A stretch of 64,000 nucleotides of DNA, taken from Pseudoxanthomonas daejeonensis (lineage in GTDB: Bacteria > Pseudomonadota > Gammaproteobacteria > Xanthomonadales > Xanthomonadaceae). Below the pieces are notes generated by a model. That model saw nothing but the letters and a program-made list of their open reading frames with translations. It made no database searches and was not told the origin of the DNA. The DNA lies in NCBI RefSeq assembly GCF_010093205.1, contig NZ_PDWN01000001.1:248001-312000 (forward strand), read 5' to 3'. Of the stretch, positions 35,296-45,261 are shown piece after piece. The position numbers were made by a program, and so were the translations under genes. Within the stretch, counting starts at the first letter, position 1. Each line of letters begins with the position of its first letter.

Positions 35296-35957
35296 GCCAG
35301 CGGCGGCCACGCCTTCACTTCATGCTGGATCGCACCGCGCAGGTCGATCAGCTTGCGGTGGAAGAAATGGCTGGTGTCGACCATGCGCACCAGCTGCGGC
35401 TTGCGCGGCAGCGCGTCGATCCAGTCATAGACCGCCTGCGCGTCGACGATCTCGTCGGCGTCGCCCTGGATCACCAGCCATGGCACTTCCGGTATGACGA
35501 TGCGGCTGAAATCCCAGCCGCGCCCGGAAACGGGTGGCGCGACGGAAATGAGCGCATCCGGTTGCAGCCCGGCCGCCGCGGACAGGCTGACGTAGGAGCC
35601 GAAGCTGAAGCCCGCCAGCCACAGCGCATCGCCTGCTCGCGCGGCGCGCACCCAGTCGACCACGCAGCGCAGGTCGTCCTGCTCGCCGGATCCGTGGTCG
35701 AAGCCCCCTGCCGACTGGCCGGTACCGCGGAAGTTGAAGCGCACGGTGGTCGCGCCGAGTTCGCGCAGCGCGCGCGCCAGCATGGTCACGACCTTGTTGT
35801 GCATCGTGCCGCCCTCGGTCGGCAACGGATGGCAGACGACTGCGACCAGCGGGCGGGCCTGGTCCGGCTCGGGAAGGTCGACGGCGACTTCGAGCGGTCC
35901 GGCCGGGCCGTCGAGCAGCAGCGTTCCGGAGTCGAGGGGGAAGGGAGGTTGCGGCAT
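35292..35957 (-). CDS. Alpha/beta hydrolase (COG2945-like)
   Basis: 221 residues. Alpha/beta-hydrolase core with VVCHPLPTEGGTMHNKV, VRFNFRGTGQSAGGFDHG, nucleophile elbow GFSFGSYVS, acid region IQGDADEIVDAQAV and terminal DTSHFFHRKL supplying His. This is the small hydrolase family often placed next to zapE in xanthomonads; the substrate is unknown. TACAAT lies 6 nt before the ATG with spacer GGGCGC, the same arrangement as in front of queF, so it is probably leaderless. Confidence 0.85.
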   Translation of the reverse strand: MPQPPFPLDSGTLLLDGPAGPLEVAVDLPEPDQARPLVAVVCHPLPTEGGTMHNKVVTMLARALRELGATTVRFNFRGTGQSAGGFDHGSGEQDDLRCVVDWVRAARAGDALWLAGFSFGSYVSLSAAAGLQPDALISVAPPVSGRGWDFSRIVIPEVPWLVIQGDADEIVDAQAVYDWIDALPRKPQLVRMVDTSHFFHRKLIDLRGAIQHEVKAWPPLA

Positions 35958-36066
35958 GCGCCCATTGTAGGGCGGGGGCCGTCCCGCTGCTTTCGCGCGA
36001 TCACGCCGGGCAACGGGGCGAGGCCCGCTCTACAATCTCGCACCCCCGGTCGGCGCGGCGTCTTCC

Positions 36067-36927
36067 ATGCATTTGATCCTGCTCAGCGTGGCCTGCAGCG
36101 TGCTGGTGTCGGTGCTGCTGAAGCTGGCACCGCGCCGCGGCTGGGACGTGGCGCAGATGGTGACCTGGAACTACCTGGCGGCCGCCTTGCTGTGCGCCTG
36201 GCTGCTGCAGCCGCCGCCGGCGGCGCTGCGCCAGCCCGGCGCGCCCTGGATCGAGCTGCTCGTGCTGGCCGTCGTGTTGCCGACGCTGTTCCTGGTGCTG
36301 GCCGCATCGGTGCGGCATGCGGGCATCGTCCGCACCGACGTGGCCCAGCGCCTGTCGCTGCTGCTGTCGCTGGCGGCGGCCTTCCTGTTCTTCGGCGAAC
36401 GTGCCGGCCCCATGAAGCTGGCCGGCCTGGCGCTGGGCCTGGTCGCCGTGGCCGGCATCCTCGCCCGCCCGGAAAGGGGAGCAATGGCCGATCGCCGCGG
36501 CTGGCTCCTGCTGCTGGTGGTGTGGGCCGGGTTCGCCGCGGTCGACGTGATGCTCAAGCGCCTGGCGATGTCGGGCACGCCGGCGACCGCCGCGCTGCTG
36601 GTCGCCTTCATGCTGGCGTTCGCCGGGATGCTCGCCTGGCAAGGATGGCGGCGCCTGCGCCACGGCGTGCGACCCGGGCTGCGCCACATTGCCGCCGGTG
36701 TACTGCTGGGCGTGCTCAACTTCGGCAACATCGTGTTCTACGTGCGCGCCCACCAGGCGCTACCGGGCAGCCCGGCCGTGGTGTTCGCCACGATGAATAT
36801 CGGCGTGGTCCTGCTGGGCACGGCGGTGGGGGTGCTCGCGTTCGGCGAGAAGACCTCACGCCTGAATCGCCTCGCCATCGTCCTGGCGGTGGCGGCGATC
36901 GCGCTGATCGCGCTGGCGCCGCGCTGA
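36067..36927 (+). CDS. EamA/DMT-superfamily inner-membrane transporter
   Basis: 286 residues with 10 hydrophobic segments in two repeats, as in EamA drug/metabolite transporters. Helix 4-5 region VRTDVAQRLSLLLSLAAAFLF and the second-repeat FVYVRAHQAL-like and FATMNIGVVLLGTAVGVLAFGE segments fit the family. It probably exports a small metabolite. A TACAAT -10-like element sits at 36031. Nothing in the context indicates the substrate. Confidence 0.8.
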   Translation: MHLILLSVACSVLVSVLLKLAPRRGWDVAQMVTWNYLAAALLCAWLLQPPPAALRQPGAPWIELLVLAVVLPTLFLVLAASVRHAGIVRTDVAQRLSLLLSLAAAFLFFGERAGPMKLAGLALGLVAVAGILARPERGAMADRRGWLLLLVVWAGFAAVDVMLKRLAMSGTPATAALLVAFMLAFAGMLAWQGWRRLRHGVRPGLRHIAAGVLLGVLNFGNIVFYVRAHQALPGSPAVVFATMNIGVVLLGTAVGVLAFGEKTSRLNRLAIVLAVAAIALIALAPR

Positions 36928-37009
36928 GCTCGCTGCCGGCGGATCGTGGGCTGCGCGCGGGCCCGCCGCAGCCGGCTGCGGTTCGGGCATGCGCGACTAG
37001 AATGGGCGC

Positions 37010-37837
37010 ATGAGCACTCCGCACGATTCCAGCCTGGGCCGCGAGGTCGCCTACCCGACCGGGTACGACCGCACCCTGCTGTTCCCGATCCCGCGCGCAG
37101 GCGCACGCGCCGAACTCGGCCTGGCCGGCGGCGCAGCGCTGCCGTTCGCCGGCCACGACCGCTGGCATGCGTACGAGCTGGGCTGGCTTGACGGGCGCGG
37201 CAAGCCGCGCGCGGCCGCCGCGACCCTGCAGGTACCCGCCAGCTCGCCGAACCTGGTCGAATCCAAGTCGCTCAAGCTCTACCTCAACTCGCTCAACGGC
37301 GTGCGCTTCGACAGCGACGATGCGCTGCGTGCGCGGATCATCGAGGACCTGTCGGCCTGTGCCGGCGCGGCCGTCGCCTTCGATTTCGGGTTGCCGCCGA
37401 TGGCGGGCGGGCGCGACGCTGGCGAGGGCCAGTCGCTGGATGCGATCGAAGCGGACTTCGACGCCTACGGGCCGCCCGACGCCGCGTACCTGTCGGCCGA
37501 TGGCGAAACCACCGTCGACGAGTACCTGCGCTCGGACCTGCTCAAGTCCAACTGCCCGGTCACCGGCCAACCGGACTGGGCCAGCGTGCACCTTCGCTAT
37601 CGCGGTCCGCGCATCGATCGTACCGGGCTGCTGCGCTACCTGGTGAGCTTCCGCGAGCACGCCGAGTTCCATGAGCAGTGCGTGGAGCGCATCTTCCTCG
37701 ACGTGCTGCAGCGGTGTCGTCCCGCCAGCCTGTCGGTGGAGGCGCGTTACACGCGACGCGGCGGACTGGACATCAACCCCTGGCGCGGCAGCGTCGGCAT
37801 GCCGCCCCCGCCTGCATTGCGTGACCTGCGCCAGTAA
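37010..37837 (+). CDS. queF: NADPH-dependent 7-cyano-7-deazaguanine reductase
   Basis: 275 residues, the long bimodular form found in gammaproteobacteria. NADPH-binding motif [15 protein letters not shown] is in the first half. The catalytic Cys182 and Asp189 are in [11 protein letters not shown], with [14 protein letters not shown] after it. It reduces preQ0 to preQ1 for queuosine in tRNA. TAGAAT ends 6 nt before the ATG, with no Shine-Dalgarno sequence, indicating a leaderless mRNA. Confidence 0.95.
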   Translation: MSTPHDSSLGREVAYPTGYDRTLLFPIPRAGARAELGLAGGAALPFAGHDRWHAYELGWLDGRGKPRAAAATLQVPASSPNLVESKSLKLYLNSLNGVRFDSDDALRARIIEDLSACAGAAVAFDFGLPPMAGGRDAGEGQSLDAIEADFDAYGPPDAAYLSADGETTVDEYLRSDLLKSNCPVTGQPDWASVHLRYRGPRIDRTGLLRYLVSFREHAEFHEQCVERIFLDVLQRCRPASLSVEARYTRRGGLDINPWRGSVGMPPPPALRDLRQ

Positions 37838-37951
37838 CTCGGGCACGCGGCGGCGAAAAACAATAAAGACTTCACGAGCCTGAGATGCTTTGTTAACAGG
37901 CGCTGTGAGACCGTGGCCGCGCTTCCCCAACTCCCCACAAGGGCCACGCGC

Positions 37952-38251
37952 ATGGGTACCGGAAACAAGCCGGACTTCTCCAACGTGCAGGGCGGCGCGC
38001 GCAGCACCGAAACCGAACGCCCGGATTTCTCCAACGTGCAGGGTGGCGTCACCTCGACCGAGGAGATCGTCAATCCGCCGGAGCAGACCTATACGGTCGA
38101 GAAGGGCGATTCATTGTCGAAGATCGCCAAGCAGTTCTACGGCAAGGCCAGTGCGTGGCCGCAGATCTTCGAGGCCAACCGCGACCAGCTCGACGATCCG
38201 GACCGGATCAAGCCGGGCCAGGTGCTGAAGATCCCGCCTGCACAGGCCTGA
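37952..38251 (+). CDS. Small LysM-domain protein
   Basis: 99 residues from the ATG at 37952. The N-terminus carries a duplicated unit PDFSNVQGG (residues 6-14 and about 24-32) with no signal peptide. A C-terminal LysM domain (TYTVEKGDSLSKIAKQFYGK to IKPGQVLKIP) binds peptidoglycan-type glycans. It resembles the LysM part of BON/LysM (YgaU/Kbp) proteins but lacks a BON domain. It precedes a lipoprotein gene by 56 bp and probably shares its transcript, which ends at the terminator at 38842. Confidence 0.82.
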   Translation: MGTGNKPDFSNVQGGARSTETERPDFSNVQGGVTSTEEIVNPPEQTYTVEKGDSLSKIAKQFYGKASAWPQIFEANRDQLDDPDRIKPGQVLKIPPAQA

Positions 38252-38307
38252 CCTCCCAGGACCGTTCATACGGATCGGCCTTCCCGAACAACAAGGACCT
38301 CCCCGAC

Positions 38308-38796
38308 ATGAGCCGCACCCGACTGCTGTACCCGCTCTCTGCCGCGCTGGCCACCGCGCTGGTTCTTTCGGCCTGCAAGAAGCCCGAACCCACGCCGGCC
38401 CCCGCGCCGACCGCGACCACGCCTGCGCCGATCACGCCGGCTCCCGCCGCCGCGCCGACCGCCAGCGTCACCGCGCTGGACCTGGGCAACAGCGTCGGCG
38501 CCGACAATCGCGTCGCCGCACCCGCCACCACGTTCGCACCGAAGGACACCATCTACGCCTCGGTCACGACCCGCACCAGCGATGCCGCGGCGACGGTGCC
38601 CGGCAGGCTCGGCGCGAAGTGGACCTTCCAGGATGGCCAGACCGTGCATGAGGACAGCCGCGACCTGAGCCTCACCGGTGACGGCACCACCGCTTTCCAG
38701 ATCAGCAAGCCGGACGGTTTCCCGCCCGGTCGCTACAAGGTCGAAATCTCCCTCGACGGCACGGTCGTCCAGTCGAAGGAGTTCGAGGTGAAGTAG
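38308..38796 (+). CDS. Putative lipoprotein of unknown function
   Basis: 162 residues. The lipobox ALVLSAC places the lipidated Cys at 23. A Pro/Ala/Thr-rich linker (about 25-50) leads to a compact beta-rich domain (about 55-162) ending VEISLDGTVVQSKEFEVK. The pattern resembles immunoglobulin-like domains that sit on the outer membrane. No enzyme motif is seen. It follows the LysM gene and is ended by a strong terminator. Confidence 0.78.
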   Translation: MSRTRLLYPLSAALATALVLSACKKPEPTPAPAPTATTPAPITPAPAAAPTASVTALDLGNSVGADNRVAAPATTFAPKDTIYASVTTRTSDAAATVPGRLGAKWTFQDGQTVHEDSRDLSLTGDGTTAFQISKPDGFPPGRYKVEISLDGTVVQSKEFEVK

Positions 38797-38841
38797 GGAC
38801 GCTCTCTCTCCTGTCTCTCTCCCAGCAGGGTGAGCAAGCTT

Positions 38842-38871
38842 GGGCGCGGTGCGAACCGCGCCCGTTTTTTT
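38842..38871 (+). terminator. Rho-independent terminator
   Basis: 9-bp perfect stem GGGCGCGGT / ACCGCGCCC with GCGA loop and seven T, 46 bp past the lipoprotein stop. Confidence 0.9.
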
Positions 38872-38935
38872 GCACGTCGCCCTTGATTCGTCGCAGCATG
38901 GCCGCCATGGATCTGGTTCGAACAAGGGAGTGAAC

Positions 38936-39706
38936 ATGAGCCGCGACCCGCTCCAGCCGTCGAGTGCCGCCGAGCGCGACCGTCGCCGGCTCCTGCTCGC
39001 CTTCAACCTCAGCCTGGGTTTCATCGGCCTGCTGCTGCTGGTATTCGTCCTGCAACCACGCCTGCCCGTCGGCGCGCTGGCGGTATCGCCTCGCGATCCG
39101 GCTGCATTGCTGGGCCTGCTCACCGCCCCCTTGTTGCATGGTTCGGTCGCGCACCTGGCCGCCAACGCGACCGCGCTGCTCATCCTGGGCACGCTGGCCG
39201 GCAGCGTCTATCCGCGCGCCACTTCGCGTGCACTGCCCCTGATGTGGCTGGGCTCGGGCCTGGGCGCGTGGCTGCTCGGCGAAGACGGCACCCGCCACCT
39301 CGGCGCCAGCGGCGTGACCCACGGCCTGATGTTCCTGGTGGTCACCCTGGGTCTGTTGCGCCGCGACCGCCCGTCCATCGCCGCGGGCATGATCGTGATG
39401 CTGTTCTACGGCGGCTCGGTACTGGCGGTACTGCCGCATGGCGATGGCATCTCCTGGCAGTCGCACCTGGGTGGCGCGGTGGCCGGCGTGCTGTCCGGCT
39501 TCCTGTTCCGTCGCCTCGATCCGATGCCACCGCGCAAGCGCTACAGCTGGGAGGTCGAGGAAGAACAGCGCGAGGCGCGCGATCACACCGAGCTCGAACC
39601 CCCGCCAGCCGAGCATGTGCCGGTGCTGTGGCAACGCCGCGAGGATCCGGCAACGGGCAAGGTCCTGAACTTCCCGCCGCGGCCCCCGCAACCGCCACCG
39701 GAATGA
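38936..39706 (+). CDS. Rhomboid-family intramembrane serine protease
   Basis: 256 residues from the ATG at 38936 with GGGAG upstream. Six hydrophobic segments are seen. The Ser is in HLGASGVTHG (Ser125), the His in WQSHLGGAVAG, and LLHGSVAHLAANATAL provides the conserved helix-2 His/Asn. It cuts membrane proteins within the bilayer. The soluble 50-residue tail is acidic and Pro-rich (EVEEEQREARDHTELEPPP), which is unusual for short bacterial rhomboids and may be a regulatory or docking region. Confidence 0.87.
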   Translation: MSRDPLQPSSAAERDRRRLLLAFNLSLGFIGLLLLVFVLQPRLPVGALAVSPRDPAALLGLLTAPLLHGSVAHLAANATALLILGTLAGSVYPRATSRALPLMWLGSGLGAWLLGEDGTRHLGASGVTHGLMFLVVTLGLLRRDRPSIAAGMIVMLFYGGSVLAVLPHGDGISWQSHLGGAVAGVLSGFLFRRLDPMPPRKRYSWEVEEEQREARDHTELEPPPAEHVPVLWQRREDPATGKVLNFPPRPPQPPPE

Positions 39707-39914
39707 GACCGACACGCCAGCGCCACGCGCGCCAGCAAGACAGACGCGCCATGACGCGACCGGCCACGCCTGGTCCGGAAGGATGTCCGGATCCTGTCTC
39801 GCGGCGCTGCATTTGCAGCCACCCGCCCGCCATCGGCAGCGACACGCGGCGAGGTTGAGGACGCGGAGGTGGGAGCGCCTATAGTGGCCGGCCTGCAATC
39901 GTGATCGGAACGGC

Positions 39915-41101
<1,187 letters not shown>

Positions 41102-41105
<4 letters not shown>

Positions 41106-41986
41106 AGCGCCTTCAACCACCGATCCGGATGCCCCGCGCGAAGGCGCGGGCATTTCCCGCGCTGCTGGGCGCCCTGCTGCTGGCCGGCTGCACCAGTGCT
41201 CCTGCACCGCGCGCGGCGGAGGCGGCGCCCGCACCGGCAGCGGTGCCGGAAATCCGGCCCGGCGTCCCGGCCGGCTACCTGACCGCCGCCGCGATTCCCG
41301 ACAGCCTCGCGCTGGTGCCGGCGCCGCCGGCGGCCGGAAGCGCGGCCCTGGCGCAGGACCATGCCGTGATGAAAGCCGCGCTGGCGTTGCGCGGCACGCC
41401 GCGTTTCCAGCAGGCCACGCAGGATGCCGACCTGGACTTTCCGTTCGCCGCCGGCACCTTCGCCTGCGCACTGGGCGTGGGCCTCGACGCCCAGCACACG
41501 CCGGCGACCGTGCGCCTGCTGCAACGCACGCTGATGGATGCGGCGATCTCCACCCGTGCCGCCAAGGAGCGCTACCAGCGCACGCGGCCGTTCGTGGAGA
41601 ACGCCGCACCGACCTGCACCCCCAACGACGAAGCCGCATTGCGCGGCAATGGTTCCTATCCGTCCGGGCACGTCGCGATCGGCTGGACCTGGGCACTGGT
41701 GCTCTCGCAGGTCGCGCCCGAGCGCACCGACGCGCTGCTCGCGCGCGGACGCAACTTCGGCGAGAGCCGGCTGGTATGCAATGTCCACTGGCAGAGCGAC
41801 ATGCTGCAGGGACGCTTCATGGCCTCGGGCACGTTCGCGCGGCTGCAGGCCGATCCGGTCTTCCGCGCCGATGTAGCCGCAGCGACGAGGGAGCTGGCCG
41901 ATGCCCGCGCGCAGGGCCTGCCCCCGGGGCGCGACTGTGCGGCCGAGGCCGCCGCGCTGGCGCAGCCGCTGCAGGGCGCGCTCTAG
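41102..41986 (+). CDS. Class A-type acid phosphatase (PAP2 family), lipoprotein
   Basis: 294 residues. The lipobox LLLAGC gives the lipidated Cys at 29. The PAP2 signature is complete: KERYQRTRPF, GSYPSGHVAIGW and SRLVCNVHWQSD, with both catalytic His. It removes phosphate from a range of monoesters in the periplasm. It is translationally coupled to the GH18 gene, an odd pairing that may reflect a shared need to release nutrients from polymers. Confidence 0.9.
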
Positions 41987-42107
41987 CCGGGCGACCCGTC
42001 ACGGGTGATCGCCGCGGCGCAGGAAAGCCCTGCCCGGCATCGACGAAGTCGCAGCAGACGCTCCCGCAGGTGCGCTTGGTGCGGGCGCCCGGGTCGGGCG
42101 CAGGCCG

Positions 42108-42419
42108 TCATCCGGCCGGTGGCAAGGCGCAGTAGCGATCGAAGGCCTCGACGGTGTTGTCGAAACCCTTCGCCTGCGCCAGTTCCCACGGACGCTCGCA
42201 CCGGGCGGTATGCCCGCACCAGCGGTAGCCCGCGGCAGGAAGACAGCCGTGCCCGTCGCGATCACCGCCGATGGGTCGTGGCGCCTCGGTCGCGGCCGGC
42301 GGCGCGGGCGCCACGGGCGGTGTGCCACATCCGCCCGCGAGCACGCCGGCTACCAGCATGGCGCCGGCAACCCACGGCTTCACCCGGGACCGGGCGAACA
42401 TAGTTGGAGTCGCACCCAT
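42108..42419 (-). CDS. Small Cys-rich lipoprotein
   Basis: 103 residues from the ATG at 42419 with GAGGG 6 nt upstream. The lipobox VLAGGC is followed by a Pro/Ala linker and a domain with five cysteines: HGCLPAAGYRWCGHTARCERPW and the terminal RYCALPP. The spacing (Cys-x8-Cys-x5-Cys) is orderly and implies disulfides. I do not recognise the family. It is followed upstream by two other small exported proteins on the same strand. Confidence 0.65.
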   Translation of the reverse strand: MGATPTMFARSRVKPWVAGAMLVAGVLAGGCGTPPVAPAPPAATEAPRPIGGDRDGHGCLPAAGYRWCGHTARCERPWELAQAKGFDNTVEAFDRYCALPPAG

Positions 42420-42452
42420 CGATTGCCCTCGCTTGTGCATGCGGCGCACCCG

Positions 42453-42770
42453 TCAGCCCTTCGGATCGGCGACCGAGATCGACGCGTGGCGCTCGCGGGC
42501 GCCACGGGCGATCCGGCACTCCACCTTCACGTCGCGGCCTTCCACGCGCAGGCGGCCCTCGACCGAAAGCGTGTTGCCGCGATCGCTGTATGACGCGCTC
42601 CACTGGTAGGTGGTCTCGCCGCGAGCGGTGTAGCGGGCTTCGGCCTCCTGCCGGCACCACGGCACCAGTTCGCTGGCCTGGTGGATCTCGCGCTCGTGGC
42701 TGTCCGGATCGTGGGCCAGCGCGGGCAGTGCAAGCCACAGCAGCAGTCCGGTGCCGATCACCTTGCGCAT
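42453..42770 (-). CDS. Small secreted protein of unknown function
   Basis: 105 residues from the ATG at 42770 with GGAGG 5 nt upstream. A signal peptide ends at ALPALA-HD (residue 19). The mature part has a helix with ASELVPWCRQEAEARY and a beta-rich second half (TTYQWSASYSDRGNTLSVEG), with Cys39 and Cys85 likely disulfide-bonded. No known domain is recognised. Similar short hypothetical exported proteins are common in xanthomonads. Confidence 0.65.
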   Translation of the reverse strand: MRKVIGTGLLLWLALPALAHDPDSHEREIHQASELVPWCRQEAEARYTARGETTYQWSASYSDRGNTLSVEGRLRVEGRDVKVECRIARGARERHASISVADPKG

Positions 42771-42822
42771 GGTCGCCTCCACGGGATGGTGTTCCCGCGA
42801 TCTTATCGCCATGTCGGAGCTG

Positions 42823-43392
42823 TCACGGCGTCGCCGCACCCGATGGCGCTTCGGCCGGCTGCAGCCAGCGTCCATGGCGCATCGCCAGCTTGACCATTTC
42901 GTCCTGGAAGGCGGGGTCGCCCCGCTGGACAGTCTTGTGCAGCTCGGCGCGGTCGATGAAGAACTGTTCGAAGCCACCCGGCGTGATGGTGAGCAGCAAC
43001 CGCACCGGCTGCGCGGTGCGATTGCCCTGCGCATGCGCGGCACCGGGCGGGATGGTGACGTAGGAGCCGGCCGGATAATCGCGCGTGCCTTCCGCGCTGC
43101 TCAGGGTGAGCGTGCCTTCGGCGACGTAGTAGCGCTCCTCCATCGCGTCGTGCCGGTGCCAGGGGGTCTGGTAGCCCGGACCCTCGACCAGCTCGATCAC
43201 CGCGAAGCGACCGTCCTGCGATTCGGCGGGAACCAGCAGCCGGTAGACGCCGGCGTCGTAAGGCACCGGCGGCGTGGATTCGATCGTCCGCGCGGCCACC
43301 TGCGCCTGCGATTGCGCCGGTGTCGCAGCCTGGGCCATGGACGCCAGCAACATGGGCGCCAGTGCGGCGGCCAAGACGGTCATGCTCTTCAT
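42823..43392 (-). CDS. Secreted cupin-domain protein
   Basis: 189 residues from the ATG at 43392. A signal peptide ends near AQA-AT. The cupin barrel has motif 1 TPWHRHDAMEERYYVAEG (metal-ligand His, His, Glu) and motif 2 PAGSYVTIPPGAAHAQGN with the last His. It may bind a metal and act on, or sense, a small molecule in the periplasm. The C-terminal helix (QDEMVKLAMRHGRWLQ) is extra to the core. The substrate is unknown. Confidence 0.85.
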   Translation of the reverse strand: MKSMTVLAAALAPMLLASMAQAATPAQSQAQVAARTIESTPPVPYDAGVYRLLVPAESQDGRFAVIELVEGPGYQTPWHRHDAMEERYYVAEGTLTLSSAEGTRDYPAGSYVTIPPGAAHAQGNRTAQPVRLLLTITPGGFEQFFIDRAELHKTVQRGDPAFQDEMVKLAMRHGRWLQPAEAPSGAATP

Positions 43393-43489
43393 CGTGGCTC
43401 GCCCCTTCACAGTTGGTGTGACCAACGCGCATCGCATCCGTGCGCGGTCACCAGGTCCGGCCAGGACAGCGAGGGCCGGATCGCGTCCC

Positions 43490-43966
43490 TCAACCCGGCA
43501 ATGGCAGTCCGCTGAAACCCTTCACCGTGCGCAGCACGAAGCTGGAGTTCACGTCGGCGACGCCTGAGGCGTTGAGCAACCGGTCCAGCAGGAAGCGCGA
43601 GAAGTGCTCGAGGTCGCGCACGTACACCTGCAGCAGGTAGTCCATGTCGCCGGTGAGCGCGTGGCAGGCCACCACTTCGTCCCAGTCCTGCACCGCCGCG
43701 ATGAAGCGTTCGATCCCCGCGGCGCCGTGCTTTTCCAGCTGCACGCGGACGAAGGCCTGCAGGCCCAGGCCCAGCACCTGCGGATCCAGCCGCGCGCTGT
43801 AGCCGGCGACCACGCCGGTGGCCTCGAGCCGCTGGATCCTGCGCAGGCAGGCCGAGGGCGACAGGTTCACCTGCGCGGCCAGGTCGGCGTTGCTGGCGCG
43901 CCCTTCGCGTTGCAGCAAGGCCAGCAGGCGCAGGTCAGTGCGGTCGAACGTGGGTGCATCGGCCAT
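43490..43966 (-). CDS. Lrp/AsnC-family regulator, divergent from phhA
   Basis: 158 residues from the ATG at 43966. The N-terminal helix-turn-helix is DLRLLALLQREGRASNADLA then LSPSACLRRIQRLEATGVV. The C-terminal RAM ligand domain is LQAFVRVQLEKHG through HALTGDMDYLLQVYVRD. The divergent phhA gene starts 124 bp away across a symmetrical operator block. It is most likely the sensor of phenylalanine or tyrosine that controls phhA and itself, as in Pseudomonas-type circuits where other regulators do this job. Confidence 0.9.
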   Translation of the reverse strand: MADAPTFDRTDLRLLALLQREGRASNADLAAQVNLSPSACLRRIQRLEATGVVAGYSARLDPQVLGLGLQAFVRVQLEKHGAAGIERFIAAVQDWDEVVACHALTGDMDYLLQVYVRDLEHFSRFLLDRLLNASGVADVNSSFVLRTVKGFSGLPLPG

Positions 43967-43968
43967 TT

Positions 43969-44047
43969 GTTGCTCCGCAACATGTCTTTCGCGCAACAAG
44001 ATTGCATCCAGAGCCAACATTGCTGCAACTTTGCAATCCTGTTGCGC
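43969..44047. promoter_or_regulatory. Symmetrical operator block between lrp-type gene and phhA
   Basis: GCGCAACAAGATTGCA (43991-44006) and TGCAATCCTGTTGCGC (44032-44047) form an inverted repeat matching at 15 of 16 positions. Smaller palindromes GTTGCTCCGCAAC (43969-43981) and TTGCTGCAA (44020-44028) share the GTTGC/GCAAC half-site. This is a fitting target for an octameric Lrp-like protein. Confidence 0.7.
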
Positions 44048-44090
44048 CGCTTCCCCCCTAGGCTGGGACTCCACCGCAGGATCGACCGCC

Positions 44091-44987
44091 ATGTCCGAAG
44101 CCGCCTCCCCGCGCCGCGTCGAACGCGAACAGACCGACAAGGGTTACGTCCCGGTCTACACCACCGCCGTGGTCGAGCAGCCGTGGCTGGACTACAGCGC
44201 CGATGACCACGCCACCTGGGGGACCCTGTACTCGCGCCAGCGCGAACTGCTGGCCGGGCGCGCGTGCGACGAGTTCCTCCAGGCGCAGGACGCGATGGGC
44301 ATGGACGCGCATGCGATCCCGCGCTTCGAGCAGCTCAACGAGGTCCTCGGCGCGGCGACCGGCTGGACCCTGGTCGGCGTGGAAGGCCTGTTGCCCGAGC
44401 TCGACTTCTTCGAACACCTCGCCAACCGCCGCTTCCCGGTGACCTGGTGGATCCGCCGTCCCGAGCAGATCGACTACATCGCCGAGCCGGACCTGTTCCA
44501 CGACCTGTTCGGCCACGTGCCCTTGCTGATGAACCCGATGTTCGCCGACTACATGCAGGCGTACGGCGCCGGTGGGGTGAAGGCGCACGCGATCGGCCCG
44601 GACGCGCTGCAGAACCTGACCCGCCTGTACTGGTACACGGTGGAGTTCGGCCTGATCCGCCAGGCCGATGGATTGCGCATCTATGGCGCCGGCATCGTCT
44701 CGTCCAAGGGCGAATCGCTGCACTCGCTGGAATCGGCCGCACCGAACCGGATCGGATTCGACCTGGAGCGGATCATGCGCACCCGCTACCGGATCGACAC
44801 CTTCCAGAAGACCTACTTCGTGATCGACAGCTTCGAGCAGCTGATGGACGCGACCGCGCCGGACTTCACCCCGATCTACGCACGACTGGCGGCGCAGGAC
44901 ACCCTTCCGGCCGGCGGCATCCACGAAGCCGATCTCGTGTACCAGCGCGGCAGCGGCGAGGGCTGGTCCAGCGACGGGGACGTGTGA
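44091..44987 (+). CDS. phhA: Phenylalanine 4-monooxygenase
   Basis: 298 residues from the ATG at 44091. The iron site is complete: His137 and His142 in LFHDLFGHVPLL and Glu185 in YWYTVEFGL. Pterin-binding and core motifs (GVEGLLPELDFF, WIRRPEQIDYI, GAGIVSSKGESLHSL) match bacterial PhhA. It converts Phe to Tyr with oxygen and tetrahydropterin, the first step of Phe breakdown. The pterin-recycling dehydratase PhhB is not next to it. Its end faces an inverted REP pair. Confidence 0.95.
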   Translation: MSEAASPRRVEREQTDKGYVPVYTTAVVEQPWLDYSADDHATWGTLYSRQRELLAGRACDEFLQAQDAMGMDAHAIPRFEQLNEVLGAATGWTLVGVEGLLPELDFFEHLANRRFPVTWWIRRPEQIDYIAEPDLFHDLFGHVPLLMNPMFADYMQAYGAGGVKAHAIGPDALQNLTRLYWYTVEFGLIRQADGLRIYGAGIVSSKGESLHSLESAAPNRIGFDLERIMRTRYRIDTFQKTYFVIDSFEQLMDATAPDFTPIYARLAAQDTLPAGGIHEADLVYQRGSGEGWSSDGDV

Positions 44988-45103
44988 CCGGGGACGGGAC
45001 GCCTGGCGAGCCATCCTCGTCCCGTCGCGACTGATCCTGACGCCGTCCCTTCGCAACTGTCCCGCCGCCTGCCGCCCCGTTCCCGCTGCCCCTCGCGGCT
45101 GTC

Positions 45104-45237
45104 GTAGGAGCGGGCATGACCGCGACACCGAGGCGGCCACCAGATGCGATGCGTGGTTCCTGCTGGCATGGCCTGCACGCAGGAACGACGGCCGGTGGTT
45201 TTGGCTGTGTCGGTGTCGCGGTCATGCCCGCTCCTAC
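45104..45237. repeat. Perfect 27-bp inverted pair of GTAG repeats
   Basis: The element beginning GTAGGAGCGGGCATGACCGC (45104-45130) faces its exact complement (45211-45237) across 80 nt, between the convergent phhA and FAD-protein genes. The 274-bp gap 44988-45261 holds nothing else. Confidence 0.8.
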
Positions 45238-45261
45238 GGGAAGAGCTGGCGCCTCGGCGGC

